Origin: Heterobasidion occidentale
Taxonomy: Eukaryota > Basidiomycota > Agaricomycetes > Russulales > Bondarzewiaceae
Assembly: GCA_039111635.1 (NCBI GenBank)
Contig: JBCAQO010000012.1
Location: 558,001 to 622,000, forward strand
DNA length: 64,000 nucleotides
Direction: 5' to 3'
A program made the translations under genes and the position numbers. Positions 24,370 to 36,714 of the stretch are shown here, in pieces. Position 1 is the stretch's first letter. Each line of letters begins with the position of its first letter. Below the pieces are notes generated by a model. The model did no database searches. It worked only from the letters and a program-made list of their open reading frames with translations, and had not been told where the DNA came from.

Positions 24370-27300
24370 CTACGCTTTCTTCTTAGCCGTCTTTCGAGAT
24401 ATCTGCTGCTTGATCTTGGCCTAGGATATACGTCAACGAATGGTAGTCTATGATGCCTAGGCCGGACTCACCATGGCTCTGGTACGCGCTCCTCGACCCA
24501 GCCGTTTTTCACCGGCCTGTTCTTCGTTATTCTCCTCGGAGCTTGAGTTGGATTTCGCTTCACCAACAGACCCTTCGCCCTCGTCAGCGCTCGACTCGGG
24601 AGGTGAAGACTCATCCTCGTCCTCGTCCTCGTCCTCATCGTCCTCCTCATATCGCTTCCGATTGCTGACCCTTGGTCGCCTTAGCGGAAGTGTTCTCAGC
24701 TGGTTGTCCAGGGGAAGCACGGACGCGCGACTCACTTTGCGTGACCATTGGCGCGCGGCGCCGTTGCCTTGCGTTTACCTGTCGGTTTGCGTCCGACCTT
24801 GGCCTTTTCCTGTATTGAATAGATGAGGTCTCACACATCAACGAGTGAGAACGGATACTCGCCTTGCTATCAGGATTGGCCGCTCTAGCAGACCTCGCTT
24901 GTTCTTTCAGCCATTCCAAGGTCTCTTCCGGAAGATACACGTGTCTCAATATCTGATTGCCAGGGATCGGAGTTAACACCATGGTGTGAAACAAATAGGT
25001 GGTCTTACTTGGTTCACAGCATCTGCGCTGGGCAAGGGGCGTAGAATATCCGAGTACAATTTGATCTTGCCTGGATAGCTCTGCAGGGGCCATGAGTGGA
25101 GATGAGCGCGAACTTTGATGAGGTGTTGCGCCAATTCGCTTATGGCGTATAGATTCTGAGGAATGGACGTCATGAACGAGATTCTCAGACATCATGTTTC
25201 GTGAGTACGCACCTCGCTAAAAGCGGTTTGCGGGTCCCTGACAGTTTTCGCTTTCCCGGCAAGGTGGTACAAGAGAGAAATATTGTCAGATGAGGCAATC
25301 AGTTCCAAGTAAAAGTCAATGTATCTGCATTTGAGCGTTAGTGAATCTATGTGTCAAGGGTGTAGAACAGGGCCTACTTTGCCATGTCAGGAAGGACTTC
25401 GGGGGTCAAGGCAAAGTCGGGGTGATGAGCCAGGAGGTGGAAGAATCGGATGAATATCATCTCGAAATTCTCTATTTTCAAGGCTAGTGACAAAGTCATT
25501 ATGAAGGAGATTCATTGTACAAGCATGCGAGAAACATCTACCTGGTGGAGCGTTCTTGAAGGCAAATGCCACATATGCTTTCGCCTGCGTGACGAAAAAT
25601 GACCAACAACTCCAACTCAATTCAGAATACAACACGCACCACGTTTCTAACGTCTGCTTCCGGGTCATGCACAGTCATGAACGGAATGACGTTGAAATGA
25701 GCGGGGAGTCTGCGAGGGCCCAACATGGCGACGAGCTTCTGCAGGAACTCCAAGCGGACTTGGTAACAGGAATCCTGAAAAAAGGCTACCTTGAACGTGC
25801 CATCACAAGTTTAACGATCGCTCCCCATACCTGCATATTCAACGCCAACAATACAAAGTTGGATGACAAGAAACTTGCATATTTCTCGACAGTCGAGAGA
25901 TGGAGAAGCGACTCAGCAGCCTGCAATCGCATCCGTGCTTTAACCTTGGGACTAGACATACGTCCGTCTGAGCACAAACGTACTAGCCGAAAGATCAGGA
26001 ATGATGCTGCTCACTCATCATTGTTATCCGGGCTGAGCGCTCCATTGTGCTCCAGCAAAGTGACGAACATCTTGAGAACGGGAGTTGCGATGTCGAGCGC
26101 CGTCTCTGAAGATGCATGTGCCATGCATCGGTTGCGGCAAACTTTCAGCGACATGATCTTGGCGCGAAGAGTTGATGGTATGCTATCGTCCTCTATCCAT
26201 TCTTTTTCGTCGTCCATATCATCCTGATAGATTGAGCGGAGTCATTCGTCCACGCTGATGTCAAGGACAGAGTAGCAAAGTCACATACCGGATCTGCAGG
26301 GCTCGGACTCGTCAGGACTTTTCTGACCAGGAACACCATGATATCCTCGCTCCTCTGCTCGAACGCATCTGGAGCAATGAGAGCAAACTCTTTCAAAACA
26401 GCCAGGTGCGCTACGCGCTTGTCGGCATCAACCTTTGGCAGGCTGTCCGAGATCCTCTAAATTGAGTCGCGCGGTGCAGAATAAATCCATAAGCAAACGC
26501 AATGAACATTTTTTAGATATATGCGACTTACGTTAACGAGGTCCGCACAGACTTCATCACTATTTTTCAGCTTCGTGAGCAGCCGCGCGGAAAATTTAGC
26601 ATGCCGGTGATTGGACTCGAGAGCATAGCGCATCACGCGCTCCGTCGTGCGCCTGCACCGCAGACGCTCGTCATGGTTGTCAAAAAATAAGATGGGGAAT
26701 CCGCTCACTTGTCAGTTGGCGCCAGCTTCTCGTCCCACTTCACGACAGCAGCCAACGCTTGCAGACACACTTCCACCAGTCTCGGGTTCTTTTCGTCAGC
26801 AATGGCTTTGGTCAGTTCTGGGATGTGGGGCTTGTACAACGCGGGGCAGTGCTTGGAAATGCACACGAGCACGACCTCCGCATTGTTGGCCGATAGCTGT
26901 GCTTGGCTGGTGCCGTGTCCGTCGCCCGCCGGGTCACCCTTTTGGAGACGCTTGATGAGGGTTGGCAAAGAGGACTGATTGATGAATCGAAGGCTAGATC
27001 GGCGGAGGAGAGTGCTCATTGTTGGTAGGATCGTGGCCGATGATTGTTCGATTCTCCGCAGAAAATCATTCTAACAACAGAATGACCACTATTTGTCAAA
27101 AGCTTTTTTCCACCCAGGATGACACGCACTGTAGTTTTTACTAGTGTCTTGAGGTCCGTTTGGGTATCCATGCACGTCTTCAACATCTTGTACAGTCTGC
27201 CTTCGTTCATTTTGGCAAAGGCATGCAAATCATCAGAGGCTTTTTGTGGATCGGGCAACGATCCTGGGTAGCAAGATTAAGATGATGGTAAACTCGAGTC

Positions 27301-29674
27301 GATGTAAAGACAAACCTGCGATCTTGCGAATGGTTTCGCCCAGCCTCTTGACGATCACATCTTCGTCCTCGTCGATAATTCCACCCTGAGGTTGTTGGGA
27401 AACTGGTGAGTCTGATGAATGAGGAATAGTTGAAAATACCAACATTATTTTCTATACACCGTTCTACGAATCTTTCATATACAGAGGGACGGCTTGAATC
27501 AAAACATCATTGAATAATCAGACCATCGAGCAGAAGGAAGAGCTCACAGGATCTTAATACCGGTGAGACCCAGTAAAGTAGTGATGGCTTTCTCATCCAT
27601 GAATTTCATGACCGTCAACACTCGATCAGTCCATGCCGCTTCGTCAACTTCAACATTTCGCTGGCCAGAGACAGACGGGAAGGGGAGAATATATTCAGCG
27701 AAGATCTGTTCTATCGCAGCTCTTGACGAAATGAAGTTATGTGAGAATGGTAGAGGCATCAGGAAATATATGATGCAGCGTACTTCACTTCAATCGTTGT
27801 TGAGCTCATGTGTAGAATATGCTCAGGTATCCACGAGAATTGTTGGACTGCAGCAGGCTCGCTATTCTCACTAGGGGAAAAAGTCATCAGTGTAGTGAAT
27901 CCTCGATGCTCAAGATCACTCACATCTCTGAGTATGCCAAACTATATAATTTTCCCATACTGTTCAACGCTTCTGCACGAACAGAGTGCTGGAATATGGA
28001 TACAGTCAATAAACTTATTCCAAGCGATCTACAAGTTGGATCACGTTTACCTTCTTGTCCAATACTCGGCCGGCAATCGATTGCAATTGTGTCTTCGAGA
28101 CGTGGTGCAGAGCGGTCTCATAATCTAACTGAGAATACAACTTGCACACCGTCGCGCGAACCTTCTCATCTGGATCAAGCAACTTGGTCGCCAGGGATTC
28201 TTGAATTGTCATGTCAGCGCACAGTTCCGAGACAAGTCAGGCTGAGTGAAACACACCTTCCACAACCTGCCTCTGCTCTGCAAGATTGACGATGAGGCCC
28301 TTCGCAGCCTCTACCATCGCCAGCCGCACTGCTGCGGACTTGTCGTTCCGTCGCAGCAACCACACCTGCCACGTCGTCGGATACTTCCTAACAAGATCCG
28401 CGCCGCCCTTGTCCGCGAGCATCTCTCCTAGTACTTGCGTTGCGAGCGTGCGCAATTGGACGTCCTCTACGCGAAGCTCTTCTTCAAGCTGGGGAACAAC
28501 ATTGTGCAGGAGCGTTGGCGATGTGCGGTTGAGCCGCTTGATGAGATCGTGTGCAGTTCGGATCTCGTCATACTCTTCTTCACGTGAGTGTTGGACGATT
28601 ATGTCGGTAAAGTATTGGCAGACATGGCGTTGGAGTTTGTCAGCTGTAGCATTGCAGACTTGGACAGCCAACCTGTAAGCTGGATTGTCCATCCCCTGTA
28701 GAAGAAAAAGGTTGTCAGTCGACCAATTATTTCATTTCCTAGTACGAAGCCCAAAGCACGAGTTTGAGCTCTCTAAATATGGCCATTTCATGTCGAGAAA
28801 AAAGTCGACAGTGGTAGCGTAAAGACTCGGAACGAGTGGGCGCAGCCAATGCGTTCTTACCGCCTGATGGTCCTCACACATACTTCAAACCAAGATAGAC
28901 AATGCACCAGAGATGGAAATGCTGAGCGCAACAACAACAAAAGCACGCGCTTTGACCAGCGTTGCGGGTCTTGCAGTCGGATATCGCATCTCTGACCTTC
29001 GATACGATGCACTTGCCACAACTGCAACAAGACGGAAACGGCGAACTCACAATGATTTTGTCCATAAACTGCGCCATGATGGTCTCCAACACTTCCGCTG
29101 GAAGCGTCTGGCACTCATCAATCAGTGCCACCATTATATCGGCAATAAAAATTTCGATCTTCTTGGCGAGGTCTAGTCGAACAAGGCCGAATAGGGCGCG
29201 GAATATTTCGACCATGAGTTCGTCTGCATTTGGAAGATCGCAGACGAGGACGACGCTCTTGACAGTTGAAAGCGACTCCAGAAGGTGGAAGTACTCGTTG
29301 TAGTATGGGGAGTCCGGGCCTTTCAGGCCCGCGGAGAGCTGGCGGAAGAAGAACTGGAAGATGTCGCGCAGCTCGTCATGCGTGTACGGGGCGTCGGGCG
29401 CGTATAAGCGCAAGAGATCGGAGAGGCAACAGGCGGCGTAGGCTTTGACGCCTCTGTCTTTGTGAAGTAGGATAGAGGTATGAACGAGTTCCTTTCGTGC
29501 GCTAGAGAGAGAATTGACGTCGACGACCTCCTGATCCAAATCAGCGAGTTCTGTGTGGAGCGCCCTCAACTTTTTGAGGAGGGTGTCTGTCGAAAGGCCC
29601 TTGCCAACAAGCTTATCGTGAAACTTGAGCTTTCCGGGGGAGGAGTGGCCTGCGCCGCGAGTTTGTGCAACCAT
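24370..29674 (-). CDS. PDS5: Sister-chromatid cohesion protein PDS5
   Basis: PDS5 is a HEAT-repeat regulator that holds cohesin on chromatin and recruits Eco1 and Wapl. A many-exon gene (about 20 introns) starts at ATG 29674: MVAQTRGAGHSSPGKLKFHD, then VGKGLSTDTLLKKLRALHTE and DLLRLYAPDAPYTHDELRDI, the classic PDS5 N-terminus. Helical repeats run through 28237-28692 (YPTTWQVWLLRRNDKSAAVR) and 26705-27019 (ALYKPHIPELTKAIADEKNP, LVEVCLQALAAVVKWDEKL). The C-terminal tail is acidic and basic (YEEDDEDEDEDEDE, 24560-24690) and ends AKIKQQISRKTAKKKA at 24370, as in other fungal PDS5 proteins. An in-frame upstream ATG at 29725 exists. It is divergent from NAA15. Plus-strand open frames inside it (for example 25556-26227) are shadows. 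Confidence 0.9.
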
Positions 29675-29833
29675 GGAGGGATGAGAGGGCTTTGGAAGAC
29701 GGCGGCTGAAGCGCGTGCTCACCACACGCGTTGTGTACCCTTGTTGTCCCCGATATTATGTAATATACTCCTCCAGCTTGCTTCAGCATTCAGTGAACGT
29801 CTCTGCTCCTTTCCTCTCGCTTTCGTTGCCTAC
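29675..29833. promoter_or_regulatory. Bidirectional promoter, PDS5 / NAA15
   Basis: 159 bp separates the two divergent start codons. It includes the AT-rich gatattatgtaatatac at 29751-29767 and pyrimidine-rich tracts before the NAA15 ATG. Shared regulation is inferred from the spacing only. Confidence 0.5.
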
Positions 29834-32800
29834 ATGCCGCCATCAACATTGCCAGTGCCAGCGAAGCGTGTTCTTCCCCCAAAAGAGTCTACGCTTTTCC
29901 GCGAACTCCTTACGCTCTACGAGACTCGCCAGCTCAAGAAGGCTTTGAAAACAGCAGACCAAATCCTCAAGAAACATCCTGAGCATGGCGGTAGGCAGAA
30001 CATCGTTGTCCGTATTTACTGATTTGTATATCCGACCTATCCCAGAGACACTGTGCATGAAGGGCCTCGTTCAGACACACTTGGGCAAACGTGATGAGGG
30101 ACTCGAGCTGGTGAAGAAGGGCGTCCGGCTGGACCTGACCTCACATATAGTCTGGCATGTGTTCGGTCTCATACAAAAGGGGGAGAAGAACTACGAGGAG
30201 GCCCTGAAGTCCTATACACAGGCCCTCCGATTTGACAAGGTGCGGCATGCGTCTTGCTACCAACCACAGAAATTCCCATCCCAGCGCTCCCACCTGTGCC
30301 TTCCTTGCTCGCAAATTGACATCAGAGCATGTCGATATCATGAGATGAGGAACTCTGGAATTAGGCCCACCTGCATTTCCATTACTTGGATTTCACCGCA
30401 ATGTGTCCCATCAGTCGATGGCGCTTGCGCACCAAGCAAAGATTGATCGGCAGACACCGTGACGTATCACAGGACATATAGCGATACACATGGTATTTCT
30501 GGCACACATCCTCGATTACATTGAACGCGCGTCGGTTTCATGCATTGTCATTGACCTCTACGCACAGGAAAACATGAACATCCTCCGCGATGCAGCCCAC
30601 CTACAGACCCAATTACGCCATTTCGACGCCTTGATAGACACGCGGCACCTCTTGCTCAAACTGCGTCCTAATATGCGGCAGAATTGGATTGCGCTCGCCG
30701 TTGCATACACCTTGAACCGTAATTTCTCCGAGGCCAAAAAGGTTTTGGAAATGTACGAGCGGTCTCTAAAGGTGCGTCCGAAGTGAAAGGTAAGGTCATG
30801 CATTTTCAATGCTCATGCGAGCGTAGAATATACCGGACTACGATTTTGAGCACTCCGAGTTACTGCTATTCCATGTTCATGTGTTGGAGGAGCTGGGAGA
30901 GTGGTCGGAGGCGCTTTCAATACTGGACACGAACGCAAAAGATAGAACGATAGTAGACCGAGTGGCGATCATGGAAACTAGAGGTTTGAGCCAGATCATC
31001 TTCGCAGTACTTGGTCTGACTCGCTTCGGCCTATCAAGCTCGTTTGCTGTCCAAGTCGGGCTCCCAAGACGCCGCAGAACAGGCATGGCGCGACCTCATT
31101 CAGCACAATCCCGACAACTACGACCATTACCGAGGACTATTGCTCAGTAAGGGCGTCGATCTCGGTATGCTAAATTTATTTTGTGCTTATGGTTATATGC
31201 TGACTCCGAGATAGACGTCATTACAGCATCGAACCGTACTGAGGCACTGCAAATACTTCAGGATATATCAGACTTAATTCCCCGCGCGGATACGCCTAGT
31301 CGTTTAGCATTAACAGCTTCTGAAGGTAAGTTTGATTGCCCTTTCTTGCGTTGTGTTGATACCATGATTTCCGATTATTCGCAGGGGACGAGTTCCGGAC
31401 GCTTGTCCGGGCTTACATCCTCCGCGGTCTTAAAAAGGGTATTCCATCCCTCTTTGCCGACATCAAATCGCTCTACCGAGATACACAAAAACAAACGACC
31501 ATCGAAGAACTTGTGGAAGGTTTCCGGGAAACGCAGGAGAAGGGCGATTCGCTAGACGGCGAGTCGTCGTCGGACCCGTCGTCTTCCGTCGCATCTCCTG
31601 CAGACCCAGAGGAACCCACGACATACCTCTGGACGCTCTACTTTCTCGCGCAACATCACTCTTCCCTCGGCCGCCACTCACGTGCGGTCGATCTCCTCGA
31701 CGTCGCACTTCAACACACGCCGACGCTGCCGGAATTGCACCTCTTCAAAGGTCGCGTCCTGAAGCGGCTTGGCGACCCGTATGGAGCTACAACGTGGGTC
31801 GACAGTGCGCGACTCCTGGATGGCCAGGACCGGTTTTTGAATACAAAGAGTGCGAAGTACCGGCTGAGGGCTGGCCTCGTAGAGGAGGCGAACAATATGT
31901 TGGGGATGTTCACTAAGGTATTATCCGCCTCGATGTCGGCCTGTCAGCTTCACTCTATGATGTCATTGATATTCATGACCGTCTTTTGTGCCCTTGCGCA
32001 TGAATACAGAAAGATGCACCAAGTCCTGGTGCCGATTTGGAGGACATGCAGTCGTTATTGTATCTCATAGAGGAAGGGGACGCGCATCGACGAAGCGGAA
32101 AGCTTCATCTTGCGCTCAAGAAATACCATGCAGTTCAAAAGGTCCGTCTACAGATTTATTGCGTAAAACTTACCATCTATCAATGCCGGCTCACTCACTT
32201 CTCGTTCCCGTTGCCGCTGTCTGGTCAAATCGTGTAGGTCTTCGACGAGATCGAGGACGACCAGTTCGATTTCCACGGATATTCTATGCGCAAGTTCACG
32301 CTCAACATCTATCTGAAGTACGCCTTCGATTTTCTAGCCCAGCATCTCTGTTTTAATGGTAGTTTGCTGCCAACAGCTTGCTGTCATGGGAAGACAAGGT
32401 CCGCGCCCACCCTGGTTATGTCTCTTCTGCGATCTCAGCTTCCCGGGTAAGTGGCTTTGAATCGCGATATCGAGAGTTTGCGACCTCAAAATTTCGCTTC
32501 AGATCTATGTTAGAGTATATGATGACCCGACCGTTGCGAAAAACTGTGTCGCAACAGGTATGACGTTTTTATGTGATCGTTGAAAATGGCACGTCTCAAT
32601 CGAGTTCCAGATACTCTGAACGCGAAAAAGAAGGCGAAAGCCATTGCCAAAGCCAAAAAAGCCACACAGAAAATCCAGGAAACACAGAAAGGCTAGTTTG
32701 CACAGCACTGCCATAACCAAAGACTCATTGTTTCAACCTGTGTAGCTGCTGCATCTACAAACGAGGATAAAGGGCTTGAGATCGGACCTGCAAAGGACGA

Positions 32801-33672
32801 TGATCCTGATGGCATTAAATTGTTGACGGATCCGGAACCGCTCGAACGCGCGTGGAAACTCCTGAGCCCGTTGACCACTGCGGCGAAGGATAACATCGAC
32901 GTTTGGATCCAAGTCTACGATGTTGCTGTCCGTCGAGGTATGTAACCTTCAACCTTAGCTTTGTGCATCTTGCTGACCCTCTTGCGGCTTTGGCAGGGAA
33001 GTACCTGCAAGCTGTGCGGGCACTCAATACGGCGAAGGCGCTCGATGCTGAGAATCCCCAGCTACACGTCCGGTTAATTCATTTCCGAAAGACCCGTAGG
33101 CTCCCCTAGCTCGCTACTCTGACAGCACAGCCTGTTTGACACTTTTCTTAGATTCCTCGCTTTCGACGCCATTGCCGAACCCAGTTGGAGCGTTAGTCTC
33201 CGAGGCGTTGGCCTCCCTCCTTCCCACCGAAGTATCCTCAGAGGCCTTCAACTCAAACTACCTCCAATCGCACCCATCTAACCCACATGCGATCCTTGCT
33301 TCTGCCGAGGCCCTCCGCATACTCGACAACCCTCGAGAAGATGTTGAGAATGCCGTTTTCGGCGCGCTGAATCCTGACGTAGACCTGAAGGTCAAGGTAT
33401 GTTGCCTCAAATATACACTACTTTTTTTTTGAAGTTCTCATGCCCACGAACTTTTTGCGTTCTTGCGTCATTAGAGCGCACTCGACATCCTAACCTTCCT
33501 TCGAGAGCTGCATTCGCCCCGAGTAGAGGAGTTCATGCTCGCATGTGATGCGAAATTCGAGCTGTCGACTGTGTTCAAATCGCCCGCCGAGCAGGAGGCT
33601 CTCGCGAAGAAGGGCAGCGCTGACGCAAAGACTGAAGTGGCCACTGACGCAGAGAAAGAAGTGGCCAGTTGA
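29834..33672 (+). CDS. NAA15: NatA auxiliary subunit NAA15 (N-terminal acetyltransferase, TPR protein)
   Basis: Scaffold that binds the catalytic subunit NAA10 and the ribosome for co-translational N-terminal acetylation. About a dozen exons. It starts MPPSTLPVPAKRVLPPKEST, then FRELLTLYETRQLKKALKTA, followed by TPR units: ETLCMKGLVQTHLGKRDEGL, HVFGLIQKGEKNYEEALKSY, QLRHFDALIDTRHLLLKLRP and NWIALAVAYTLNRNFSEA. Exon 31513-31918 holds WTLYFLAQHHSSLGRHSRAV. The C-terminal part includes LTDPEPLERAWKLLSPL and ends with an acidic/basic tail (EVATDAEKEVAS) at 33672. Gene order, repeats and termini fit NAA15/Nat1, and I saw no frame break. It pairs head to head with PDS5. Confidence 0.9.
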
Positions 33673-34029
33673 ACTATCTCCGTTCTACGCTTGTAGGCCA
33701 CACATAGATGAATAATCTCTGCTGCCAAGTATCGTCATCGAAACGACTCCTATCTTCAGCGGCGCAACATCTCTCGTTGCGAGATTTTGGTAGAGAAGTC
33801 CGTGGTCATCATATCTATGAATAAATGAATCAGTGGCAGCGCCCACTGGCACACTGATACACTGCTGCCCTGAAACCTGTTTAGAGAGTAACGAGGATGT
33901 GTCGCAAGCTGCATGCATGCTCGATTGTTGACTGAGTTTGACCGGAGGGTTTGCAAGTCCGCGAATCTTGGAATTGATATTCGCAAGTACTGTAGAATCA
34001 TAAGCAGATCGTCGACAAACTCTCCACAA

Positions 34030-35575
34030 ATGTCACTATCGGAGCATCATAAGAAGAAAATTGTTGTTCTGGGTGCAGGTATGTGACACTTTAAGTATAC
34101 AAGGGCCGCGATCTTAGTGTTCTGAGCAGGGATCATCGGTATCACGACTGCTCTGAAAATCCAGGAAAGGGGAGAATACGATGTCTCCATCATAGCTGAA
34201 ACGTTTCCAACAGACGAGAAGAGTATCAAGTACACGAGTCATTGGGCTGTAAGCACTTCGGTTCACCGGAGTCTCGATGAGTTTCGACAGAAGGCATGCA
34301 CCTAACGGAATGTACATAGGGTGCGCATCACGTCATGGCAATCACTGGCGATGCACAGCAACAGAGTGAGTGTTCACTGAATGGGATATGCAAATCTGTC
34401 GTGACTTTGGAAAGAATTGGAGAAGGAAACGTTCGAGGTCATGTGGGATCTGTCTCAGCCGGGCGGGGAAGCCGAGGGTTGCTTTCTGCGAGCACCTCAA
34501 ACAGAGTATTACAACTTTGACCCCGATTACTCGCGCTACGACCTCTCTTTCATGCCAGACGTCAGTGACTCTCGCCTTGATATTCTTTTGACTTCTTCAT
34601 AATGTTTCCTCAATCTGTCCAGTTTCGCCACTTGTCGCCCGACGATCGACCGGATATTCCCGATCTCAAGGCGGCAGTCAGCATGACGGCTATCAACATC
34701 AATGTGCCGGTCTATCTCCCATACCTGTTCTCGCGTTTCCTGGCGCGGGGTGGCACAGTCGTCCGAGGCACTGTGCAGCACGTCAATCAGGTTCTCGAGG
34801 GAGGGCTATCCGCGTTCACACGCAAATACACGCGTGAAGGTTTCAATGAGGCCCCCATAGACGCACTCGTCGTCTGCACTGGACTGGGTACGCGGACGCT
34901 TGGAGGTGTGGAAGATCAGAGTGTGTATCCAGTACGCGGACAAACAGTGCTGCTGCATGCGCCGTGGGTGAAAGCCGGGATGTCTCTGGTGCCATCTTCA
35001 GCAGGATCAGGGACATACGTGATTCCGAGGAGGAACGGTGATGTCCGTCTATCTTGCGATCAGGTGGTCAACTGTTTTGATTGTATTCTCAGGTTGTTGT
35101 TGGTGGAACGAAAGACGCCGATGATTGGTATGCATACCTTTGCTACGATATCGGTCACAATTGAAGCCCTCCACTATATGACACAGGTACCCGATCCCTA
35201 GACCAGAGACGACTACTGATATACTCCAGCGCGGACTCGCTCTGTGCCCCGAGTTAGCCTCACCTTTGGTGAGAGAAGAGCGAGAGCCTCTGATCGAAGA
35301 CTTGCGATCGATTTCACTGGAGGAGGGCTGTGGGCTGCGTCCTGCACGAAAAGGCGGGATTCGACTGGAAACTGAATGGTTCGACGTGCCAGGAAGGAAG
35401 GGACGCAAGATACCTGCGATTCATAACTATGGGTCAGTGATCCAATTTGTTTTATTGGATGTGAGAGATCCTGAACGAAACAACTAGGCATGGAGGCTTT
35501 GGGTTCCAGACCTCTTGGGGTTCTGCCTCGGTAGCATTGCGGCTGCTTGAAGAGGCGCTCGCGGGAAACAAGTGA
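34030..35575 (+). CDS. D-amino-acid oxidase
   Basis: Flavoenzyme that oxidises D-amino acids to imino acids with release of H2O2, usually peroxisomal. The start exon at ATG 34030 gives KKKIVVLGAG spliced to IIGITTALKIQ, the FAD-binding GAGIIG. Then follow IKYTSHWAGAHH, the MWDLSQPGGEAEGCFLRAPQ region, and the large exon from about 34621 with ININVPVYLPYLFSRFLARG and ALVVCTGLGTRTLGG. Next are YPVRGQTVLLHAPW and YVIPRRNGDV. The C-terminal exons give HNYG spliced to HGGFGFQTSWGSA, the family signature. The protein ends EEALAGNK, not an SKL-type peroxisomal signal. Stop at 35575, 75 bp from the convergent Nudix gene. D-aspartate oxidase is the nearest alternative. Confidence 0.88.
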
Positions 35576-35650
35576 ACATGACTGACATTCCGATTTGTCG
35601 AAGAGCATTTCATGCAGCGGGTATAGTCGAGACATTCTGCGTAATTCAAT

Positions 35651-36506
35651 CTATGGTGCAACTCCAAACCACCATTTTTTGAGGATGAATGATTCACTGA
35701 CGCTATCAAAATCCGTGCGCCCAACGAAGTGTTGCTTTGAGAGTAGCAAGGGTAACCAGTACTTGTCTGACTCCCACATGTTGTCAAACGGTATGGCCAG
35801 AAGATCGGGTTCGGTCGCAACCGTAGAAGATATAACGGTAGGCTGCGATGGTTCAACTTTCGCACTTTCTGGCATGGCGAACCACTGAAACCGCATTTCA
35901 TCCGTCCTACAGTCACCATGTTCGATTAATGATGTTGAGAGTGATGAAAGAACAGATGAACTTGCTCGACAAGAGTACCACTGTAATCCTCAGCGCGGAA
36001 TATTTCTATCTGAAAGGCCCATTCAGGGCCACCGCGAGTGACGAACAGGAACGTGCCATAGTGTTCGAGAGGCGCCTCGATACCCGCCTCTTCCTGTGCG
36101 CGCACTCTAGTCACGTCCATATGACTGGTCTATTCACGGGAGTCTCACTTTGAGTTCGCGCGCGGCAGCTTCCGCTACGGTTTCACCTGGCTCGACCTTG
36201 CCGCCGAACCCATTGTATCTGCACCGTCGTCGTTCAGTGCAACTCCAGGCCTCTTTGGAGAGTAAAATCACTTGTGTATTCCGAAACCACGTTTCTTCAG
36301 CCCCAAAAGCAGCTGCAGATGAAACGTCGTCATGAGGGTCTAATAGCCTGGGCAGTGATCAGCAGATCTCTCACCTTGCCATTTTTCACGATGAAAACAT
36401 TGGTGTACAGTTTTTTTTGATGGAATGGAAGCCAGTCGCTCACGCCGCCACTGCTGGCTTCTGTAAATGCACCCTGCAAGCCTGGAGGGAGGGGGATAGA
36501 TTCCAT
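35651..36506 (-). CDS. MTH1-like Nudix hydrolase (8-oxo-dGTPase type)
   Basis: MTH1 enzymes sanitise oxidised purine nucleotides. Exons 36375-36506, 36272-36312, 36149-36218, 35966-36093 and 35651-35906 sum to 627 nt (208 aa). Splicing gives KLLLGLKKRGFGIHKYNGFG directly before a complete Nudix box: GGKVEPGETV, then the REL..EE..GI core completed across an intron (acceptor gcgcacag). Then WAFQIEIFRAEDYSG, ETDEMRFQWFA and IPFDNMWESDKYWLPLLLS, the substrate-pocket residues of MTH1/NUDT1. The last intron (35907-35965) uses a GC donor (GCAAGT); only that join gives LVETDEM. ATG 36506 is the first in-frame ATG. The gene diverges from BUR1 (208 bp) and converges with D-amino-acid oxidase. Confidence 0.88.
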
Positions 36507-36714
36507 AGCAATCAGCGACAACGAGTCAAGCAGGCTGCTCGCGGCCCGACTCGATCAAGTTGGCTGTTCATTACATAACGCTATGGCCTTTCGTCCTATG
36601 TGCGTACTTGTTAGCCTCCGACCACCACCCTCCTCCTAAAATCTCGCCTCTTGTCGATAATTTGGTCCGCTGCTGTTAGTTATTTTTCTTTCATGTCGTG
36701 TTTTACGCTCACAT
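36507..36714. promoter_or_regulatory. Bidirectional promoter, MTH1-like Nudix gene / BUR1
   Basis: 208 bp between divergent starts. It has pyrimidine-rich tracts (36610-36650) and no clear TATA box. Shared control is inferred from the spacing alone. Confidence 0.4.

Noticed and set aside
25556..26227. Plus-strand 223-aa open frame
   Set aside because: Lies within PDS5 and crosses its minus-strand introns and exons, so it is a shadow.
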